The notes under the pieces were generated by a model that was given only the letters and a program-made list of their open reading frames with translations, was not told the DNA's origin and did no database searches. Positions 57,536-64,000 of a stretch of 64,000 nucleotides of DNA are shown here, one piece after another. A program made the position numbers and the translations under genes. The stretch comes from Oryzias latipes (Eukaryota; Chordata; Actinopteri; Beloniformes; Adrianichthyidae), in NCBI RefSeq assembly GCF_002234675.1, contig NC_019866.2:13173261-13237260 (forward strand). The letters run 5' to 3'. Each line of letters starts with the position of its first letter. The first letter of the stretch is position 1.

Positions 57536-59366
57536 TTCTTTAATTTGTATCTTTAAAATTAAAAACATCTGAATTTCATTCTACCACCTCCAAAGGCACA
57601 GTCATACTTATAGCAGACCAAATTCATAAAACACTGCCACTGAACATCTTGTTTTTTTTTTTTTCTCAGTGTGTTGTGTACAGAGTAACAATGCACTATA
57701 AAAATGACTAAACATTTTTACTGGGTAAACCATTCTGTTGATCACCGAAGGACTGAGTGACTGTAGCACGAGGCTCAGTAGAAAGGATGGCGTGCTGGTC
57801 TGAAGCTTGTTGATATTCGTTGAAAACATGCCGTTGCTCCAAAAAAACAAAAAACCCAGAGAATGAAAGAAAATATATTGACAAGTTTTGACAAAAAAAA
57901 ATTGATGAGTGAAACCAAAAAAAACATAAAGGACAACGATGCACAAAGGAGGAGTGTTGGAGGAGGACTGCATCCGTCAGATCTCACCAGATTCTTTGAT
58001 CTGCGCTGCATGCAGCGTCTGCACGTAATCTGACACCTCCATCTCAACATTAAGCTGTAAAGCTTCAAAGCAAACGGAAAGAAAATTGTGATTACTGTGG
58101 CTTTTAGAGACAAAAAGTCAGCGTGTGCAAAGAGGCAGGGGTCTACATCTGTTTGTGATCAGAATCGTTGCTTTGGAAACCTGAACATACAGTCACAAAC
58201 CAGTAAAGCACATGGAGGATTTCCCACAATGTGTGACAACACAGCACCGTACACTGCACGAGAGGCTCACTTAGTGACAAATAAAAACCAAAGTTAAGAA
58301 TAAATACACGAACTCAGGCACAGTCCTCCTTAAAACAAAAACAAAGGGAATCAGGTGTGAAACAAAAAGAGGTTTGGCAAAAATATGGGGAATGTATCTT
58401 AAAATAAGGCAAGAACACAAGATCTCAAAAGGAAAACGAGGCCACAGAAGAATGCACTAGGACAGCACTTTGAACATACATGACACACGGTACCACCCCT
58501 CCCCTTTGCGAGACCACATTTCCGTAAAAACGGTGAGGATTTTTGCAGCAACTAACGAGTCCCTGTTCAACAGCTATAGCTTTCTCTTTACAGTTGTGTT
58601 TAGCAGCTGCGACAGGCACTCCAAGAGCATGAGACTTTTTTTTTTTGTTTCGTTTTCCTTTACAGACAAATACAGTCAAAGACTTCCCAAACCCCAATGG
58701 TTAAGATATAGGAAAATATCTACAGTTACATGTGGCAAAAGCCCACAGTCATACAACATTCAGACAAGCATGGAAAAGTGTGTTCAACAGGAGTACTACA
58801 GTGTAGGCAGGTGGGCACAGTGCTCACACAAGGAGTCACTCAAAATACCAAACAACGGGGCGTCTTTTACAAATCGCTCCTTTAGTTTTCACTCGACACC
58901 AAACAAATCCATGACGAATAAATAAAAGAAACCTCCACTTAAAGCCTACTAGTACTCTCTCTCTCCAGAGAAGTCATCGTTTACACAGAGTTTGCACAAT
59001 TAAAAAAGGACCACTCTGAAATGGCAGTGACGGGTTTGTGGGGTTCTTGGGGGCAGCAAACGTCTCTCTGAGTTACTACAGGCTGGAATTCAAGGAGAGC
59101 CAGAGAATGTGTCTGATTTGGTTCCGTTTGACTCTTTGCAGCGACATCCTCTGGTTGTGCAGCCTTTAGCCAAACGTTACCTCCAAAAAGAACCAATGGT
59201 CTCTTCCCCCAGGCAGCAGCAAACAAATATGGTTGGAGCGAACAAATTACACAACCAAAACAATATGCAACACGTGTTTACAGACACGGATGAGATCTAG
59301 TATATAACCAACGTATAAATTAGTGTTTCTTTGTACATCTGTATGGGATCTTCAGCTCAGCTCTGG
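57536..59366 (-). other. rfx1: Probable long 3' UTR of rfx1
   Basis: About 1.8 kb follow the rfx1 stop codon. An ATTAAA signal (TTTAAT at 57540-57545, minus strand) could end the transcript. Two spliced-exon-like open stretches (about 57725-57842 and 57998-58072) lie inside; see findings. Confidence 0.45.
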
Positions 59367-62300
59367 TTAGTTTTCGGCTGACCCCGTCGTGAAGAGGACC
59401 CCCTGATCAGTTCTGGCCAGTTTGGCGGGTGGCTCCAGTGACTCCTCCCCCAGCCCAGCCCCGTCAGATGGAAGGGACAGCTCCTGACCCTCCTCCTCAC
59501 TCTCCTCTTCCTCGTCCTCTTCCTCCTCTGCAATTGGAAAGTGTTACAGAGGGAGTTTTGCTTGGAGCATTACTGTAGATGGGATTGATGAGGGAGAAAA
59601 GCGGCAAACCTTTGTCAGGATCCAGCTGGTTCAGACCCCGACCCAAACTGGCAAACTGTTGGTAAAAATCGGGGCAAGTTGGTGAGTGCATTTGGCTTCT
59701 GTTGTTTTTCTAAATTCTGGATTTTTGTATTAAATACCTCTCCCATGACGGCAATGGGGGTTTCTCCCTTCGCTTGAGCCACTCTGTGCTCTATAAGGTA
59801 GTACATGTACTCATCGTACAGCAAACGGATCAGGTGGAAGGATCCGAAGCTGGCTGCGCTCCGCAAGGTTAAATCTCTGATCACCATGGAACTGCAGAAC
59901 ACGTGAAAAAAACAACAACAACATTAAAATAGTGCAACATGTCCTATATTTCATTTCCAAAACGTACATTCTTTGTTTTCCATCCGTGCTTCCCCCACCA
60001 CAGATGCAAACATAAGACTGAGACGGAGAGAAAATCCTCCAGGAAAAACACTTAACTAAAAATGACATAGTCACTTGAGGCTATTTTAGTCAATAGTTCA
60101 ATTATTTATGAACTGTTGCAGTAACCCACCTCTGTTTTGAATTATGCCAGGCACACTTGGCCTGTTTAGTATTTGAGACAAGAGTTCACTAAACTGCCAG
60201 GTGATGCCAAACCTCCAAAAAAGACTCATTCATAAAAGATAAAGGTGGAAGAAAACACATAAAAAAGTCTGGTTTCTACCAATATTTTTAAAGTGTCGTC
60301 AAGCATTTGAATTACAGTGTTTATTACAAATTGAAACATACCGATTTAGTATTTGAACATTTTTGAAGATGGTAAAGCACAGAATTATTTTGTTAAAACA
60401 GACATTTGGTTGCTCGATCCCAGTTTTTGCCCAGTTTGCCATCAACAAACCTGCTTCCATTGACCCACATTAACAAAAAAAAGAAGAAAATACTACTAAA
60501 TCTTTTTTCCTTCTGTTTTGTAATGATTTCTCTGTCACACCTGTAAAAAGACCACTTGAGGAGAAATAGTTTTGCAGCTTTGGGGAAGGCAGGGCTGTGC
60601 TGGTAGGGTTTCAGGACTTGGGAGACCACACTGTCAAGCCACACAGCCCACTGCTCTAAGGAGTTCTGCTGCTGGAGGGTCAGCTTGAAGTCCTGCTCCA
60701 GACGCTGAACAACGCGGTCTTCACACCGGCAAACCCATGAAGCCTGCTCCTGCAGAAGGACGACAAGAAAATGATCACTTTTGAACAGTAGATGAAATTA
60801 AAGAGGAAAAAGGCGTGAATTAGTCCTTTTTGGAAAGAAAATTGAAGTCAGACATCAGGATACAGTAAGAATATTAGCTGAACACTTTGAGATTTGGTGT
60901 CTCTGCAAAGAGGTAAACAGTTTCAAAGAAATACAGGATGGGTTTCCTGGTAAGAAAAGTTAAAGAAGTGACTGAGAAATAGGTAAGTTATGATACATCT
61001 GAGAAACCACAAGCTACACGAAAAACGCTGCATGTGCAGAACACTTTAACCCATGAAGGACTCTGCTGCTGACTCTGAAAACTGTGATCTTATCACACAG
61101 GATCCTCTCAAACCACAGGAATAAAAAAAAAAAATCCACGAACAAACCAACCTGGACGTTTGCAAAGTCGACCCGGTTCAGATCAGATAGCATTTGGTTG
61201 ATCTGAGCTGTGTTCTGCAGCACAGCGCGGGCGGCCTGAGCAAGGTGGTTGAGACTGGTGTACCGACGCAGAGTCTGGGCAAATGCATTAGCGGATGTTA
61301 CCTGTGGAAAAAGACATGACAACAAGCTAAACAGTTATAAAATAGGACAATTATTTTAAGAATTTTGAATAAAGATCAAATGTTTACCTAATCTAAATAG
61401 AAAGTTAGCTTCCATGAAATTAGCCTGATCTAAAAAAAATCTTTTTATTTGGATTTTTGAGAGAGAATTTGTATTTCTGTATCTCCTTGTTAAATCCTCC
61501 AGGCTGCAGAGACAGCTAGACACCTTTCTCAAAAAGCCTGATCCCTAACTTCCTGCGAGGAGGTGGAAGTGGCTGTACCTTGATGCGAACCATCTCCTCT
61601 GGGATGTTCATCATGGCGTTTGTCAGCCAGCTCTCCAGGCTCTTGGCAAAGTTACGGATGGCTTGAGTTAAGGCACCTTGGGACAGCAAAAAGGTGAATG
61701 GATTTAAACTCAAAGATAACATTTGATTAAAGAGCTGCTAAAACTAAACAAAAACACGTCTCTTGACTAAAAGCATTGTAGCTATTTTCAGTCAGCCTAA
61801 ATGATGCTCCTTGGTTTTTCCTTGGGGCTGCTCCCTTCAGGGAAAAACATTTTATTTGGTTGCACTAGGATGGAAGTGACACAAAAGTCATCAGAGAAAG
61901 TAGCAGACATCATAAAGTAATTAAGCCTAAAGTTTGGCTAAAACTTGCCCGTGAAACAGGAAGAAATCTGGATACATCTCAGGACAGCACAGCAGACTGT
62001 GCTATCGTTTTTCTGCAGACAAAGCACTTTTGTCCAAATGAAGAAAAAAATCCCCATAAGGAAACGCTGACTCGCCTAAAAGACTGATGTTTTCTAACAC
62101 TTCTTCCACTTTGTTCGACGCCTCAATATGTACACATTTTGGGTAAAACTGTCTTTGCTATCCACTAAAAACAGTAAGGATTTAGTTAAGCCTGACGGTG
62201 TCATAGCTGTGACTGAGACGCACTGGGGATGGGTCGGAGGACATCGGGGATGAGAATCTCCACCAGGCTCTGATAAAGGCTGTTGTCACAGTCACAGCTC

Positions 62301-64000
62301 CATCGTAGCACCGGCTCATACTTGCACAGCAACACCAGGCAGGATTTGGGGAGACGCTTCTCTGACTCGTCATGGCTGTCGACACAAACAGCAGGCATGT
62401 ATGAAAGTGCATCAACAACTTTCTCTCTCTCTCTCTCTCTCTAAATATATATATTTTAGCTGAAATACTTGCTGAATCTTTGGCAGCCTGCACAAACACT
62501 AGAACTCACACAGCAATTGTGGCATCTCCAGCCTGACTTTGGCTAAACCTCCAGAAGGTCTTCCACAGAGTCTCCACCAATGTGAACTGCAGGTTGATCA
62601 TGACATCCAGAATGGCCTGAAATAACACAGAGACAAAAGAATGAATGTCGGAAAAAAACAAACGGGAGAAAGAGAAACAGAAAAACCAAGAACAAAATGT
62701 GGTTTATTATTTAGGCTTGTTTTCTTAAGGGTACCTTTCTGCCTATAACAAAAGATCATCAAGATACTTTTACTGACTCCTTTTCAGCTATAGAGGTTCT
62801 TAATATTTTAATAAAACACAAGCAAAGTGGCCTTGTCTACCAAATCCAAGGAAATAACATATACATACATATATATATATATATATATTTTTTTTTTTTT
62901 CAAATAAACAAAGAAAGATGTACCATACATAAATAAAAAAAAGAGTGGCATCCAAATGTTCAGATACTATTAACATTTAGAAACCCCTCCTGAAGCAATG
63001 TGCCTTAAACTGACCAAACTAATATTAGTGTTGTATAGAGTTAACCACTACAAACCATTTTGAGCCATCCATTCTGATATTTTTTGTCTTCACCTCAAAC
63101 AATAATGGGGAGGAATGATGATATGACAGAATAAGTCAGTTGATACTTTCAGGGCTACTGCAGGACAAAATTAAACAAGTGATTTCAGCTACCTGAGCCA
63201 TTCCGAGTTATTTTTCTGTTATAGATCTTGGTTTGTTGTGTTTGGAGCCAGCAGTATTAAGGAGGTTCAATGCCAGTCTCCCAGAAGATGACAAAATCTG
63301 TTTTATATGGTGTCTAGTTTAATTTAGGAAGAGTGATCATAAATATTTAGCATTGGATCAGAGCATTACCTCACAGTGTTCTCTGTACAGCAACTGAAAG
63401 CTCTTTATGTGCTCCAGTTCAATTCCCTCTGGCAGCGACTTGCCTTGGAGATCAATATCTGGAAACTCTGGAAGAGCTCTGGATGCATCTGGACACAGCA
63501 AACACAAGATACATTCATCTGGTAAGGTGACTTGGTTCATTCAGTTGCACACATTTGTTACCGACATTTATTTACAACTTAATGTAATCACCTAAGAATT
63601 GTTGGTACTGCTGGACCTGTGTGCTGATGTCAACATGGCCCGAGCCCTGCTGCTGTTGCTGCTGCTGGCCTGCTCCTGCCGCTGTGCCATTGGTCATTCC
63701 TTCAACTTTATGCACGGGCTTCAACCTGAGGAGAAATTAAACACTCGATTCCGGTAAAAGATTATGGAATTGTGCAGAAAAGGGTTTATGTATAACACTA
63801 GTACACAAAAAATGGATAGAAAAAAGAATCAGAGAAATCACTGAAAAAGACAGATTCTGATGGGTAGTGCTTGTGTGTGTGTGCATGGACTCTGTACATA
63901 CCTTTGTTTCTGTGAAAAGGGTTGTTGTCTCATGGCCAAATGTTGTTGATCTTCCATCAAACGGAGTAGAGAGGAGCCCGCCTTAATTCTCAGTCCATAA
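59367..64000 (-). CDS. rfx1: RFX1 transcription factor, C-terminal half (runs off the right edge)
   Basis: RFX1 binds X-box DNA through a winged-helix domain and dimerises through a conserved C-terminal region, controlling MHC class II, ciliary and viral-enhancer-type sites. Exons: 63902-64000 (continues), 63592-63726, 63370-63488, 62510-62616, 62224-62375, 61579-61676, 61152-61301, 60541-60749, 59738-59891, 59610-59655 and 59367-59527. The rightmost exon encodes the end of the DNA-binding domain region (YGLRIKAGSSLLRLMEDQQH, AMRQQPFSQKQRLKPV). Then come a glutamine run, GIELEHIKSFQLLYREHCE, LIPDVLRPIPSALTQAIRNF, YTSLNHLAQAARAVLQNTAQ, QWAVWLDSVVSQVLKPYQHS and MVIRDLTLRSAASFGSFHLI. The end is an acidic EEEDEEEESEEEGQEL run and LEPPAKLARTDQGVLF, a tail diagnostic for RFX1 over RFX2/RFX3. 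The N-terminal activation region and the start lie outside the window. Confidence 0.93.
62419..62442. repeat. (CT)n microsatellite
   Basis: A pure CT run lies in the rfx1 intron between the exons 62224-62375 and 62510-62616. Confidence 0.9.
62862..62889. repeat. (AT)n microsatellite
   Basis: An ATACAT/ATATAT run followed by a T run lies in the rfx1 intron between 62616 and 63370. Confidence 0.9.

Noticed and set aside
57708-57944. Alternative frame reading QRHVFNEYQQASDQHAILST before a stop
   Set aside because: It looks protein-like, but its phase does not fit the only plausible upstream exon, so it is not called as a gene.

Overview
The window is vertebrate nuclear DNA, almost certainly from a ray-finned (teleost) fish, perhaps a medaka-like percomorph. 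The genes have many short exons and small GT-AG introns, the proteins align to vertebrate families across their whole length, and the introns carry fish-type Tc1-like, hAT and piggyBac-like DNA transposons and L1/Tx1, L2/Rex1-like and I/Nimb-type LINEs. I identified genes by recalling vertebrate protein sequences; no database was searched.

Layout. (1) 663-5013: znf207 (BuGZ; minus) and the C17orf75/Njmu-R1 homologue (plus) lie head to head around a 525-bp region containing a TCTCGCGAGA palindrome and a YY1-type AAGATGGCGG box. C17orf75 holds a clear U12-type AT-AC intron. (2) 6111-13200: a small minus-strand gene of 10 exons for a PH-domain protein with several SH2-binding-type tyrosine motifs; I cannot name it. 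Its introns hold a palindromic minisatellite, a piggyBac-type MITE, a Tc1-like element with long inverted repeats, and a second Tc1-like element split by a hAT element. (3) 14254-27361: rhot1 (Miro1; minus), 18 constitutive coding exons giving 619 aa, plus a conserved 41-codon cassette exon. (4) 28862-38412: adap2 (minus), 11 exons, 379 aa, with a Tc1/LINE chimera in one intron. (5) 40305-49924: atad5 (minus), 21 coding exons, about 1,758 aa. (6) 50.8-56.4 kb: a gene-poor stretch with three LINE fragments, two of them flanked by 12-bp target-site duplications, then decayed GIMAP/AIG1-type GTPase fragments. (7) 57.5-64 kb: the 3' half of rfx1 (minus), which runs off the right edge.

The genes are not an operon; each is a separate transcription unit. 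znf207, C17orf75, rhot1, adap2 and atad5 correspond to a neighbourhood on human 17q11.2, so this is a conserved synteny block. rfx1, from human chromosome 19, marks a breakpoint or teleost rearrangement. The roles are spindle assembly (znf207), Golgi/trafficking-linked (C17orf75), mitochondrial transport (rhot1), Arf/phosphoinositide signalling (adap2), PCNA unloading (atad5) and X-box transcription (rfx1).

No rRNA, tRNA, CRISPR array, LTR retroelement, endogenous retrovirus or Polinton was recognised. Exon borders were set by eye from reading frame, splice sites and family alignment. For the complete CDS models the exon lengths sum to intact reading frames.
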